Shown: positions 43,745 through 52,492, numbered from the stretch's first letter. The stretch is 64,000 nucleotides of DNA from DASPSM01 sp036008465 (GCA_036008465.1 DASYNP010000095.1:104706-168705); one strand, 5' to 3'. Numbers and translations are program-made. Notes: a model not told the origin generated them from the letters alone.

Positions 43745-43918
43745 ATGAAGCGGATTCGGTTTGGGATCACCTGCCTGTTGCTGGCCATGTTTGTCGCGGC
43801 TGCGACGTGGTCCATTGCGAGCAGCATCATCTATCCGCAGCAAGTGCCCAAGCCACGGCTAGTGTGCGGACTTAGACCGCCGTCTCAGAGGTGGCTAAAC
43901 TCCCCTGCCAATCGCTGA
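43745..43918 (+). CDS. 57-residue membrane or secreted protein
   Basis: The ATG at 43745 opens a 57-codon frame with a basic start (MKRIRFG) and a hydrophobic helix ITCLLLAMFVAAATW, then SIASSIIYPQQVPKPR. It is likely a signal-anchored small protein. The next gene (43928) starts nine bases after its stop. No family is recognised. Confidence 0.5.
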   Translation: MKRIRFGITCLLLAMFVAAATWSIASSIIYPQQVPKPRLVCGLRPPSQRWLNSPANR

Positions 43919-43927
43919 GGTGACGGC

Positions 43928-44209
43928 ATGAGCGACGAACCGAAGAGACGGCGGAGGAAGTGCCTGGTCCTGGCGCTTGCCGCGACCATCGTGCTGGCGT
44001 GCTACGAGGCCATGCACTACACCACGGCCAGTTGGCTTTCCGCGATAGGGACGGATGGGGTATGTGTGATCTACGATCGGCACGCGATCGGAGGCAAGGC
44101 AGCTCCGGAATGGGTCGAGCGATATTTCTTTTGGCCAGCGGAGCGGATTGGCGATCTGATTCGTGATCGCCCCTGGAACCCTTGGCCATCCGAGTGGCCA
44201 AGCGACTGA
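43928..44209 (+). CDS. Small single-helix membrane protein
   Basis: The 93-residue protein has a basic N-terminus (KRRRRKC) and one helix LVLALAATIVLACYEAM, then a soluble part GVCVIYDRHAIGGKAAPEWV and ERYFFWPAERIGDLIRD. GAGGTG lies eight bases upstream. Similar small membrane proteins are frequent beside planctomycete integrases; the role is unknown. It follows the 57-residue gene at 43745, probably in one transcript. Confidence 0.65.
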   Translation: MSDEPKRRRRKCLVLALAATIVLACYEAMHYTTASWLSAIGTDGVCVIYDRHAIGGKAAPEWVERYFFWPAERIGDLIRDRPWNPWPSEWPSD

Positions 44210-44235
44210 ACCCCCGTGCCAACCGGTGCAGGCAC

Positions 44236-44939
44236 GTTCCGTTGTGCAGCCTGACGTTCTGCTGTGCAAAACGGTTCCGTTGTGCAAAGCCGGGGCCAGC
44301 GGATACTGTTACAAGCGACGTAACAACCGCCTTCTGACAACCGCCCAGAAATTAAGTCGCGGGTGCACAACCTTCCGAGCGCTTCAGAAGAAGTCTTCTT
44401 AACCGCTCCCCCGGGCTTTGCTCAGAAAATCGCGTTCGTTCAGAAAAGCGCCGACTTGTTCAGAAAGTCGGCCGGCACGGGAGTCAGAGTGTCTGCGACA
44501 TCCGAACGTGCATGATGAGTTGCGAGATCACCCAGGCCAAACACAGAACCCCAGCCGACCCGCAAACTGTCAAGACGATCCACCTCCAAGCCGGACGGCG
44601 CGATGAGACGAAGATTAAGAGGCATCCGCCGGCGAACGCGCCTCCAATCGCCCATATAAGAGGGATGGCCAAGATTTGGAGCGATTCGGGGACAACATAC
44701 AAAAGGAGGACTGCACCGGTCCAATATCCGATGAAGGCGCTGCCTACAATCGAGGCGCATAGCAAAACAGTCACGACAGGCCGCTTCCCATCCGGCTTGT
44801 CGGTCATCGCCACTCTCCGCTCATGCCGCGATTGTACCGGGAGCGGCGGACGGCGGCCAAAAGCCGGCCCCGGTCTGCACAACGAGTTCTGAAACTTGCA
44901 CAACAAACAGGGTGAAAAGGGGTTCCGTTGTGCAAAGCC
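44236..44939. repeat. GTTGTGCA / TGCACAAC repeat field
   Basis: The octamer occurs as GTTGTGCA at 44241, 44279 and 44927 and inverted at 44364, 44876 and 44897; a variant GCTGTGCA is at 44261. The 19-mer GGTTCCGTTGTGCAAAGCC is exact at 44273-44291 and 44921-44939. Also, TTCAGAAA-type repeats lie at about 44424, 44440 and 44459. The field flanks a small membrane protein gene and abuts the end of the serine recombinase gene. Confidence 0.65.
44484..44807 (-). CDS. Three-helix membrane protein
   Basis: The protein has 107 residues from ATG 44807, with GGAGAG upstream. Hydrophobic segments are at about 12-33 (VTVLLCASIVGSAFIGYWTG), 37-60 (LAIPLIWAIGGAFAGGCLLIF) and 72-92. It lies inside the repeat field between copies of the 19-base repeat. 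No family is recognised. It may be an exclusion or accessory protein of the element, which is only inferred from location. Confidence 0.6.
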   Translation of the reverse strand: MTDKPDGKRPVVTVLLCASIVGSAFIGYWTGAVLLLYVVPESLQILAIPLIWAIGGAFAGGCLLIFVSSRRPAWRWIVLTVCGSAGVLCLAWVISQLIMHVRMSQTL

Positions 44940-44956
44940 GCTGGCCCCTGCCGACC

Positions 44957-46024
44957 TCACCCGGCCGCGGCTGACCCTGGCTGGTATTTCTCAGCCAGCT
45001 CGCGAACCAAGGCGGCGTGATGCCGGGCAACTGCGGCTGCCGACGCCAATCGTTGGTCGCGACACAGGAACTGGTCGTCCTTCCGAGGGCGATGATTGAT
45101 TGCGGATCGGCCGCGGTGGCAGTCTGGCGGGATAGTTCGTCGAACGTTCTTGTCCTCCGATTGGGTGCACATCCACCATGCTTGCAGGACATGGTCATCG
45201 TCATCGGCTAACTTGAGTTCGGCCGCCAGTTGCCGCACTTGGTGCTCGGCACGGATCATCCGCCGCACCATCGGCGCGCTGTATTCACGACCGCTGGAAA
45301 AGCATCTTGCCTGTTTGTCCCATCGCCCGCGCGACAAAAGGCCGGCGGAAGCTTTGACGATCTGTTCCACGGACATCCCGTGTACTGTGTAAGCCTCGTA
45401 GAAAGCCCATGAACGCTTGCGGTTGAACTCGCAGGGGATCAGGTGCCCCTTTGGGGCGCCGTAGGTCAGGAGTAGTGGCAGCTCACCGCAGCCGAGGCCA
45501 TTAACTCTCCGTGCTGCACCGGCCTCACGGACACGCTCACCGCGCCGCTCGCTCTCGAACTGGGCTAGGTCCATCAGAATGCCCAACAGGAGCTTGCCTG
45601 TCGCACCTTGTGTGGCATTGATCGGCAGATCTCCGTTGCCAATTTCAAGCACATAAACCGCGATGTCTCGCAGCATCAGAGTATCGAGCGTGTGTCGCAT
45701 GTCCTTGACGTTACGCCCGAGCCGGTCAAGTTTGGTGACGATCAGAGCATCCCCCGGCCCCATTTCCTCGAGGAGCCATTGCGCACCTTTCCGCTTGTGG
45801 AAAGGAACGTGTAGTCCACTGATTGCGTCAACGATGATTTGAGCGCGGGTTTGCAGCTTGCCGAACTCACCGAAGTCGCGCTCCACGACCGACCCAAGAT
45901 CGAGGCCCAATTTTTGTTGGTACTCGGCAAAGCGAATGATCTCGTCGGACTGAGCAGCAAGCGAGTTGCCGCGGTTGCCCTGACGCTGCGTCGAAACCCT
46001 GCAATATCCAAACGCGCGGGTCAT
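44957..46024 (-). CDS. Serine recombinase (resolvase/invertase type)
   Basis: The 355-residue protein has the catalytic N-terminal domain GYCRVSTQRQGNRGNSL (nucleophile Ser in RVS), a conserved ALIVTKLDRLGRNVKDM (the LDRxxR motif) and LLGILMDLAQFESERRGER (helix E). The C-terminal part (about 180-270) is a recombinase-type DNA-binding segment; the zinc-ribbon of large serine integrases is not obvious. It probably resolves multimers or performs inversion within the element. AAGGAG precedes the start. It lies beside the repeat field, a candidate site cluster. Confidence 0.9.
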   Translation of the reverse strand: MTRAFGYCRVSTQRQGNRGNSLAAQSDEIIRFAEYQQKLGLDLGSVVERDFGEFGKLQTRAQIIVDAISGLHVPFHKRKGAQWLLEEMGPGDALIVTKLDRLGRNVKDMRHTLDTLMLRDIAVYVLEIGNGDLPINATQGATGKLLLGILMDLAQFESERRGERVREAGAARRVNGLGCGELPLLLTYGAPKGHLIPCEFNRKRSWAFYEAYTVHGMSVEQIVKASAGLLSRGRWDKQARCFSSGREYSAPMVRRMIRAEHQVRQLAAELKLADDDDHVLQAWWMCTQSEDKNVRRTIPPDCHRGRSAINHRPRKDDQFLCRDQRLASAAAVARHHAALVRELAEKYQPGSAAAG

Positions 46025-46230
46025 GACTCAGTTACTCCTTAAGGGAAAAACCGGGGCGACCCGCCAGCTCGCAACGCCAGGACGCCGGTTGCTTATGCCG
46101 GCGACGGACCGCCCCAGCCAAGGAAACCCAACTATGAACCGTTGATCGAAAGCACGCAATCCCGCTTGACCGCTTTGCATGTGCCGATCTTGTTCCCCTG
46201 CGCTGTGCCGCAGGGGTGGAAGATCAGCAC

Positions 46231-47070
46231 CTAGCAAGCGGGCTCCGTGCTGGCCAAGCTCTCGGCCGTGCTCAGGATCAAATCCACGGCGCGACAGGTT
46301 CGGTTGAGGAGTTCAAGGCAGACATCGACGGTCGCCTTACCTGTCTTGCTCGCGTAGCTTTCGACGTATCGCCAGCAACCGCCCAGGTCCGCATCGACCG
46401 GCTTCCCGAGCACCGTAAGCAGGATGGCGCTGCCAAGCTCGGCGACAACCTCCTGATCGACCCGTTGACCGGGTTTCAGTCCGCCGATGTTGCGAGCATC
46501 CGCCGCGTGGCAAAGCTCGTGGCACCAGGTCGAAAGGTTTTCGACACCAAGAGCAATCGTGCCCGTCGAGGGGGAGATGTATCCGAGCGTGCCGCCCGCC
46601 CCTCCGTTGAAGCTCTGGATCTCGAGCCTCCACGACTCGGCCACTTCACGGAGCGGCAGACCCTGCAGCCAGGCGATCGCCTCCTCGTCGACCGGCAGCG
46701 GAGCACCGTCTGTCTGTTCCAGTCCGAAAACTGGAATCGATCGAAACCCGAAAACCGCCGAATGCTCCTCGGTGGTCCCATCGTCGCCCTCGGCCTCAAA
46801 CTTCTTGACGCAGGGGGCGAGAATGTAGACCGCCTTTTGTCCCTTGATGACGTGGCGGCCGACTTCCTCCCATTGCCGATATCCGCGGGCCTCTGTGTAA
46901 CCGTTGATGGCCACGATCAGTTGATTCCCCCAACTCCACGCTCGGCAGGGCGACGCATCCTTGCGATGGATGAACACCTGCGCCAAAGGCGCGGGCAGGG
47001 ACGTTGGATCTTTGAACCGTTCGACAATTTGGCCGCCGACATCGACGGCCCGACCGTACAGCTTTGCCAC
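46231..47070 (-). CDS. ArdC-like anti-restriction protein (ssDNA-binding plus zincin domain)
   Basis: The protein has 279 residues from GTG 47070, with AAGGAG seven bases upstream; ATG 47127 opens the frame but lacks a site. The N-terminal part (SWGNQLIVAINGYTEARGYR, then VIKGQKAVYILAP) matches the ArdC ssDNA-binding domain. The C-terminal half has TWCHELCHAADAR, a HExxH zinc-protease motif, with GSAILLTVLGK following. ArdC proteins of plasmids and phages protect incoming ssDNA from restriction. It heads the leftward early operon together with the small genes and the AAA ATPase upstream. Confidence 0.88.
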   Translation of the reverse strand: MAKLYGRAVDVGGQIVERFKDPTSLPAPLAQVFIHRKDASPCRAWSWGNQLIVAINGYTEARGYRQWEEVGRHVIKGQKAVYILAPCVKKFEAEGDDGTTEEHSAVFGFRSIPVFGLEQTDGAPLPVDEEAIAWLQGLPLREVAESWRLEIQSFNGGAGGTLGYISPSTGTIALGVENLSTWCHELCHAADARNIGGLKPGQRVDQEVVAELGSAILLTVLGKPVDADLGGCWRYVESYASKTGKATVDVCLELLNRTCRAVDLILSTAESLASTEPAC

Positions 47071-47194
47071 GATGACGCTCCTTTGGCTGGCCCCCCTCGC
47101 GAGGAGGCTGGTTTCGCGATCCGCCACAGCGATTGCTGAGGATCAACGGTCGCGACGGTCGGGCCCGCGGTTGCAGGCCCTCGCGTCGGGATCG

Positions 47195-47437
47195 TCACTT
47201 GCGTTTAACCCGAGCACGTCGAACGCGCCGCGGACGAATCTTAAGACCAGAACCCGAGGTGTACGGTCGGCCTGCGACAAGGAATGTCCACCACGAGCCC
47301 GCGCGGATATCGCGGAAGTGAGCCACAAGCCGCAAGCGGCATTTCTTCGGACGCTCGCACCGTAGCAGCTCGAACCGTCTGCCACGTTCACCGCTGATGG
47401 AGTAAACCTGCCCAATGATCAGCACGGGGTTGGTCAT
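47195..47437 (-). CDS. Small basic protein of the early operon
   Basis: The protein has 80 residues from ATG 47437, with GGAGAG upstream; the start overlaps the stop of the preceding gene (ATGA). The sequence is beta-rich (VLIIGQVYSISGERGRRFELL) with a strongly basic C-terminus (KIRPRRVRRARVKRK), suggesting nucleic-acid binding. No family is recognised. Confidence 0.62.
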   Translation of the reverse strand: MTNPVLIIGQVYSISGERGRRFELLRCERPKKCRLRLVAHFRDIRAGSWWTFLVAGRPYTSGSGLKIRPRRVRRARVKRK

Positions 47438-47700
47438 GTGAGCGCCCTCTCCCCGGCGGCAACAGCGCCGAAAGAGGCTTGCGATAGGGATGCTGGATCG
47501 TCGCAATTGCGGGCGACTCGATCGGCTGCGACCTTCGCTGATGTGCCTTCGAGCGATTCCTTCCGCTCGTGCGCTGCCTCTGGAAAGCGGGTTGTGAAGA
47601 CGCAGACGTTGGAATCCTCAGAGAACCAAGCCATCACGAGGTACAGGTAGCGTCCGCGTGTGAGCGGACTGCGTTCGACGGAGTAGCGTTTAGGGGGCAT
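47434..47700 (-). CDS. Small hypothetical protein of the early operon
   Basis: The 88-residue protein starts MPPKRYSVERSPLTRGRYLYLVMAWFSEDSN and ends in an Ala-rich tail. CGGAG lies upstream of the ATG. It overlaps the next gene by four bases. The function is unknown; it belongs to the leftward early operon by spacing. Confidence 0.6.
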   Translation of the reverse strand: MPPKRYSVERSPLTRGRYLYLVMAWFSEDSNVCVFTTRFPEAAHERKESLEGTSAKVAADRVARNCDDPASLSQASFGAVAAGERALT

Positions 47701-47806
47701 TGCAAATAGCTCCGAAAGAGGGGCGAAACAGAGGGGCCGTTAACGCAACGGCCGATCCGATCGAGCGCGCCACCACCATTGACGGAGCGCTCTCACGGAC
47801 GGGCCG

Positions 47807-48466
47807 TCAGTCGGCTTGCTCGTTGCCCTGCAAAGCCCAACCGGCCTCGATGCGTTGGAGCATCGCCCGCAGCGAGTTTTTCGAGTCTTTCGCAAGACGG
47901 GCGTAGTCGGAGAGGGGCCGACCGTTCAGCCCTTCTTTTTCAGCGATGTCGTGCGCTCGTTGGGCAAACGCCTCGGACAGTCCGCGACGTGCAAGCGGCA
48001 GCTCGATACAGCGACTCAGGAGCGGATGCGCGTCGATCGCATCCTCGAAGAGGGAGTCTTGCCCCTCGACGGTTGTCGTGAAGATCACCGCGGCGTAATC
48101 CGGCAGCGCTTCGAGCATGACCAGCAGTGCGCGGATGGTGTCTTTCCTCAAACCATGACTTTCGTTGAGCAACAATGCCCAACCGGGCGAACCAAGCGGG
48201 CGCCCGCGCCATTGCGTTTGAAACGCTCGAACGTCTGCGGGTGTCAGCTCGGATGCGTCGATTTCGGTAATCGCGTGCTCTGCTGCAATCTCACGGGCGA
48301 GGATTCGTGCGCATGTCGTCTTCCCGGCTCCTGATGGTCCAGCGATCCAGTAGGCACGTCCGCCCAGCCCACGTGGTCGTAGCGTGTCGACCTTCGCAAT
48401 AAGCTTGTCCTGCCCGACTACCTCGGTCCACGTCGAAGGTCTGTAGCGTTCAAAGAGACTTGCCAT
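47807..48466 (-). CDS. Clamp-loader-like AAA+ ATPase
   Basis: The 219-residue protein starts LFERYRPSTWTEVVGQDKLI, the typical beginning of RFC small subunits, DnaX and RarA-like ATPases. Walker A is AGPSGAGKTTCARILA. The Walker B position reads WALLLNESHGL, with Asn in place of the first acidic residue. A Sensor-1-like AAVIFTTTVEG and LLSRCIELPLARRG follow. It lacks the C-terminal collar domain of true clamp loaders (about 320 residues), so it is a short form. AAGGAG precedes the start. A role in replication or repair of the element is inferred. Confidence 0.85.
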   Translation of the reverse strand: MASLFERYRPSTWTEVVGQDKLIAKVDTLRPRGLGGRAYWIAGPSGAGKTTCARILAREIAAEHAITEIDASELTPADVRAFQTQWRGRPLGSPGWALLLNESHGLRKDTIRALLVMLEALPDYAAVIFTTTVEGQDSLFEDAIDAHPLLSRCIELPLARRGLSEAFAQRAHDIAEKEGLNGRPLSDYARLAKDSKNSLRAMLQRIEAGWALQGNEQAD

Positions 48467-49744
48467 CGTTCTGCTCCTTGGGCTTTACCTTGCGGGCAAA
48501 GCTGTTTTTGGTTCTGGCCGGTTTCGTCACTTGCGAAAACTTGCGGCCGACGCAGGTAGCAAACACGGCTTCGGCGTTTTGACGCGGGTAAATTTTCTGG
48601 CAAGCCACTTGGCGACAGCACGCAAGCTAGTTCGAATCTTGGCCTTGCAGCTATTTGGAAAATCTTTGGAAATTGGGGCCGAAAATTCCCGCCCCGCGCA
48701 CGCGGCTCAGCCGTGCTTGGTCGATGGCGGGTGGATGATCGACGACGCGCAGTTGCCGATCGGTGTAGAGCGAACAGTGAAGGGGCATCCGGCCGGCCAG
48801 TCGCCCGGTCGCGGCAGCCTTGTTGCGGCCCTATTTCGGGCCTGTTGCTGGGGTGTTCGCTGGCATGCTTGGCACGCTGCGATCACAGGCGCTTGCGTGC
48901 TACCACGATCCGGCGGCCTTGTTTCGCTGCTAAAGCAAGCCTGTCGAAAAGGCCCTGGAGTAGGGGAGGGTAGGTGCTATGGGGATGATCACAACAGGGG
49001 CGTCAAAACGTCATGCTTGCGTGACGTGAGGTTAGGCAACGCACAAACTGTCTACGGACATAGACTTGTGACACTATACCCCCGTCCGATACCGGGGGTG
49101 GCAGGCCCCCCAACGCAGTCCGAGTGCTGTTATCTACCCCTCCGGAGTTTTTGAGTCCTAAAAACCTTATGCACGGACCGTGCAGCCGGTGCTCGAGCCG
49201 TCCGTTTCGGTGTGGATACCCGTCGCTTGATTACCCCCCTTCAGGTCACTTGGCGTCGGCAAAGTGAGACTAGTCCGACTTCCTGCGCCATATCATTTGT
49301 TGGTCGCATTTCCGTCCTCTTTATTCACACGCCAACGACCAAGACTGCCCCACCGAGACTGCCAGTCTTCGTGCCAGCCCTGGTGGAGCAATAACGCACG
49401 ACCACGACGACGACTGCTGCCCTTAAAGGGCAGGCAGTACGCGTCGCTGGTCAATATGCGTTCCCCGCGACCAGGACTGGTGGTGGGTGCAGTGGGAGCG
49501 CGGGAGAGGCCACAGGCAAAGCTGGCCGCGTGCCGGAAGTGTTGTCCGACGTCGAGTCTTGCGGGCGAAAGCGGTGCCTTGCACGTCGAGTAGTCCCGCG
49601 TATGATTTCGCAACCGGGTTTCGTGCTCAGCGGTCGCTCCGTGGGGCGCGCGTTTTAGGAAAAACGGACCCCGGGCGAGGTGACGCCTTCTGCAATCCTT
49701 CGGCGTTCCCGCCCGGTGCCCGTCCCGGTCAGAAGGATTGCGTT
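48467..49744. other. 1.28-kb gene-free stretch between the two arms of the element
   Basis: It separates leftward from rightward genes, so divergent promoters and possibly the replication origin are here. Open frames on both strands look non-coding. I note CTTTGGAAAATCTTTGGAAA near 48650 and inverted repeats around AGACTGCC near 49345, but no iteron array, and no RNase P, tmRNA or tRNA. Confidence 0.5.
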
Positions 49745-51130
49745 ATGGATGACACTCTTGCGCCCGTCTCGGCGCCCACGGATCAGGCCGCAGCAGTCGA
49801 GCCGACTTTCCAGCTTAAAACCGACGCGTTGATGGGAGCACGTTTGCTGCCCCCTGAACGGGCCGAGTTTGGCCAGTTCCTGAGAACCCACGTTGCGATT
49901 GCGGAGACGTTTCGGCAGCTCGGGGACATGCCGCTCAAGATGAAAGTGACTAGCGGCACTCTCGCGCACCTGACGCTTGAGGGCTGGATTCGCTGGAACC
50001 GTTTCACGAATGGGGGAGCCAACGCTGGCGACAGGGACCAGGCCCAATTTATTGCTGCGTGCAGAGAGAACGCCAACAACTGCCTGAGGGTGATGATTTT
50101 AGTCGCCGCGACTGTGACTGATGAGGATTCGGACCACCAGTTAGCCCGCGAGTTCCTCGAACAGTTCGCCATGGCGATCGATGTGGCCGAGGCTCACGCC
50201 GCTCAACTCGCCGGCCAAGCCGCAGACGACAGATTCCTTGAGGCCCTACGAAACGCTATGAATAACCTTGTTGCACCGATCGATCCAGAGAAGGTACTCA
50301 AGGGAATCATGAGGGAAGCAGCCCGAATCGAGACCAGATACCAGCCTGGACCCGCTCTCGGCGTTCGCAGTGACCAGCCCAGCGTGCTGCTGTCCGCGAT
50401 CTATGGGGTGCCGACGACGACAGGCCAGATACAGTCGGCCGCCACTCTCCCACCGCGCATCGAGGTCCCGCCAGCGTTGCTACAGCAGTATGGGGAAACC
50501 GGAGCTAGCGGCGCAAGCCCGGCGACTGCTGTGAAGGAACCGGATCACCCTTACGTCTTTCGGAACACTGGCGAGGTCGTTGAAGTGCAATTCGAGGGTG
50601 AGGCGGGAAAGTTCGTTCAGTCACTTGGGGCTCAGTATGTCGCCAAACTGTTTGAAAGGCCTAACCGACAGATCGCTGCGGGAGAACTAAGTGCTGCCGT
50701 GCGACCATCGCCCGCTGACAAAAGCGAGATTCGCGGGATGGACACCGAGGGACTGAGTAAGGTCCCCACGTGGTCAACGGACGACGTAATTGACGCCGAG
50801 GGACTTAGTAATGTGGAGCGGGAGCTGGCTGAGTTCGACGACGACATTGAGCGAGCGAAAAGGGACGATCCCGCCTCCGTGGATGTGCTGATCGCTGAGA
50901 GGGAGAGGATCCTGCAAGAGACAAAGGCAGCCACTGGAGCTTTTGAGAAGCGACGGCGACTTAGCGAGGACAGCGCTCGATCCTCGGTTGCCGCGGCGAT
51001 TAATCGATTTGTGAAGAACTGCGAGAAGGCGGGGATGACGAAGTTCGCGAAGCATCTGACTGGCTCGATTGCCACGGGCCAGGAGCTTGCGTACCGTCCG
51101 GCGGGCATGGCACCAGACTGGCGATTCTAA
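49745..51130 (+). CDS. Hypothetical element protein with C-terminal coiled coil
   Basis: The protein has 461 residues from ATG 49745, preceded by AGAAGGA. The first half is helical (QFLRTHVAIAETFRQLGDMP, ENANNCLRVMILVAAT). Residues about 275-320 form a compact domain (YVFRNTGEVVEVQFEGEAGK). Then comes a charged coiled coil at about 355-420 (NVERELAEFDDDIERAKRDD, VLIAERERILQETKAATG). It is the first gene of the rightward arm. The function is unknown; a DNA-transaction or regulatory role is possible from position only. Confidence 0.75.
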   Translation: MDDTLAPVSAPTDQAAAVEPTFQLKTDALMGARLLPPERAEFGQFLRTHVAIAETFRQLGDMPLKMKVTSGTLAHLTLEGWIRWNRFTNGGANAGDRDQAQFIAACRENANNCLRVMILVAATVTDEDSDHQLAREFLEQFAMAIDVAEAHAAQLAGQAADDRFLEALRNAMNNLVAPIDPEKVLKGIMREAARIETRYQPGPALGVRSDQPSVLLSAIYGVPTTTGQIQSAATLPPRIEVPPALLQQYGETGASGASPATAVKEPDHPYVFRNTGEVVEVQFEGEAGKFVQSLGAQYVAKLFERPNRQIAAGELSAAVRPSPADKSEIRGMDTEGLSKVPTWSTDDVIDAEGLSNVERELAEFDDDIERAKRDDPASVDVLIAERERILQETKAATGAFEKRRRLSEDSARSSVAAAINRFVKNCEKAGMTKFAKHLTGSIATGQELAYRPAGMAPDWRF

Positions 51131-51244
51131 AAAAATTGTCCTGGAGCGCCGGCTGGAGCGCCAAATGTTCCAGTCTGGAGCGCCCAATGTTACGCGTGTC
51201 GGTTGAAGTGGTTGCTTTTATGACCACCAACCGGAGCGTAACAC

Positions 51245-51466
51245 ATGCTGACTGTCTCTGACGTCGCCCGCGATATCGAGAATCGGACTGGGCAGACGGT
51301 TTCTCCCCAAGAGATTTCCAATCTCTTTTACCGGCGGATCCTCGACCACCGGCGATGCCCATTGACCGGCAGGGTTCGGCTGATCCCTCCTGATTATCTC
51401 CCTGGCATCGAGCAGGTTCTCCGCGAGCGCGGCATTCTTTCCGCGGAGGCCACGTCGTGCCCGTGA
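51245..51466 (+). CDS. Small HTH-like DNA-binding protein
   Basis: The 73-residue protein starts LTVSDVARDIENRTGQTVSP, followed by QEISNLFYRRILDHRRCPLT; such Gln/Ser-Pro-Glu-Ile turns suit a winged helix or MerR-like excisionase fold. GGAG lies eight bases upstream. Its last codons overlap the next gene, which is a clear excisionase-type HTH protein. It is probably a transcription or excision regulator of the element. Confidence 0.65.
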   Translation: MLTVSDVARDIENRTGQTVSPQEISNLFYRRILDHRRCPLTGRVRLIPPDYLPGIEQVLRERGILSAEATSCP

Positions 51467-51714
51467 GCGCTTCCTTCCTCACGCCGCCGCAAATTGCCGC
51501 TCAACTTGGAGTCAAATCGTCCAAGATCGGCAAATGGATCGATAAGGGCGAACTGTCGGCCGTGAATGTCGCGGAGAATCGATCCGGCCGTCCCCGCTGG
51601 AAAATCAGTCGCGAGTCCTTCGCGGCCTTCCTTGCGGCCCGTGCGAACCGTCCAGTGGCCAAAGCACCTCGACGGCGCAAGGCCGCTCTCTATGTGCAGG
51701 AGTATTTCAAGTGA
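51457..51714 (+). CDS. Excisionase-type HTH protein
   Basis: The protein has 85 residues from GTG 51457 (a second GTG at 51463 overlaps the previous stop). The sequence FLTPPQIAAQLGVKSSKIGKW followed by IDKGELSAVNV and RWKISRESFAAFLAAR is the HTH_17/excisionase pattern. The tail is basic (KAPRRRKAAL). It may control excision with the tyrosine recombinase, or expression of the replication genes that follow. Confidence 0.8.
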   Translation: MPVSASFLTPPQIAAQLGVKSSKIGKWIDKGELSAVNVAENRSGRPRWKISRESFAAFLAARANRPVAKAPRRRKAALYVQEYFK

Positions 51715-51747
51715 TCGCGACAATCCCAAGTCCGCAGGAGACAGCCG

Positions 51748-51828
51748 TTGAACACTCACTTTGTTGTTGATGGCCAACCCGTCGAAGAATCGGGCAGCAG
51801 TGTGCAGCCTGATGCGGGCGCCAAATAG
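51748..51828 (+). CDS. Possible 26-residue peptide
   Basis: TTG 51748 is preceded by AGGAG at seven bases. The peptide reads MNTHFVVDGQPVEESGSS and on to a TAG stop at 51828, acidic and Gly/Ser-rich. It fits the close-packed gene order, but such a short frame can arise by chance. Confidence 0.35.
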   Translation: MNTHFVVDGQPVEESGSSVQPDAGAK

Positions 51829-51875
51829 AAAGAGCCGCGGGTCGCAGCAACGACCGAGCGGCCAAGGACACTAAC

Positions 51876-52229
51876 ATGATCAGTTCATCAACCATTCTAA
51901 CTCGCCCTCCGAGTCCTGCAACACCCCCTCGCCAGGTCGTCGCACCAGATTGGCTCTTAAAGATGGAGGATGAGGCCGCCCGCAGGCTGGTGGCTGCCGA
52001 GGCAATCCTTGCTGGCGCGCGAGCGTGGCGACTTCGACATCATCACCCGGTCCCGTGCCCAGTGTGCACGGCCGGACCTCTTTGTCGAGACGGGGGTGCC
52101 GAGTTCCAGTGCGGCACCTGTGGTAGGTGGTTTACGTTCTCTGTGCGCGGAAACGTTAGCCGCTCGAGCTTTTGGCCTGTCCGCGCCGGACAGCTTCGCC
52201 GCATTCTCCAAAAGGCGGTGAGCCGATGA
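51876..52229 (+). CDS. Zinc-ribbon protein
   Basis: The 117-residue protein has a Pro-rich start, a helix (EDEAARRLVAAEAILAGARA) and a treble-cysteine ribbon CPVCTAGPLC...CGTCGRWF (four Cys in two CxxC-like pairs). Such ribbons bind zinc and often DNA. Its stop overlaps the next start (ATGA), and the next gene also encodes a zinc ribbon. It could be a replication-initiation accessory such as a primase zinc domain, though this is only inference. Confidence 0.68.
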   Translation: MISSSTILTRPPSPATPPRQVVAPDWLLKMEDEAARRLVAAEAILAGARAWRLRHHHPVPCPVCTAGPLCRDGGAEFQCGTCGRWFTFSVRGNVSRSSFWPVRAGQLRRILQKAVSR

Positions 52230-52429
52230 CCAGGGCAGTCCTGCTAAAGCGCTGCCCCGCTTGTGGCGGCGACGTCACGGTTGAAGACGCCGGGGCGGGT
52301 CGATGTCGTACCTGCGCTTGGCGTTGCCGGATCGATGGCGATGGCCGCGTGACTGACGCAATCCCCTCGTGGATGACGGCCGGCCGCAAATCGTGTCGTC
52401 CGCCTCGTCGTCGAGGAGCGGTCCGTTGA
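52226..52429 (+). CDS. Small zinc-ribbon protein
   Basis: The protein has 67 residues from ATG 52226, overlapping the preceding stop. It has CPACGGDVTV...CRTCAWRC, a four-Cys zinc ribbon, and a basic C-terminus (RKSCRPPRRRGAVR). It is the second consecutive zinc-ribbon gene just upstream of the helicase. Confidence 0.65.
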   Translation: MTRAVLLKRCPACGGDVTVEDAGAGRCRTCAWRCRIDGDGRVTDAIPSWMTAGRKSCRPPRRRGAVR

Positions 52430-52492
52430 CGATCACGGCCCAGCCAACTTGCCCAGTAAGGCGCCGGCGGACTGAATTCGAACTGGGGGCAC

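Noticed and set aside
46216..47139. 307-codon frame antisense to the ArdC-like gene
   Set aside because: The minus-strand frame carries HExxH and ArdC motifs and a good ribosome site; the plus-strand frame has none.
47700..47906. 68-codon frame overlapping the AAA ATPase gene
   Set aside because: It overlaps a real gene on the other strand and has no recognisable signal.
48531..49154. 207-codon plus-strand frame in the gene-free part of the element
   Set aside because: There is no ribosome site, no plausible domain, and codon use is unlike that of the neighbouring genes.
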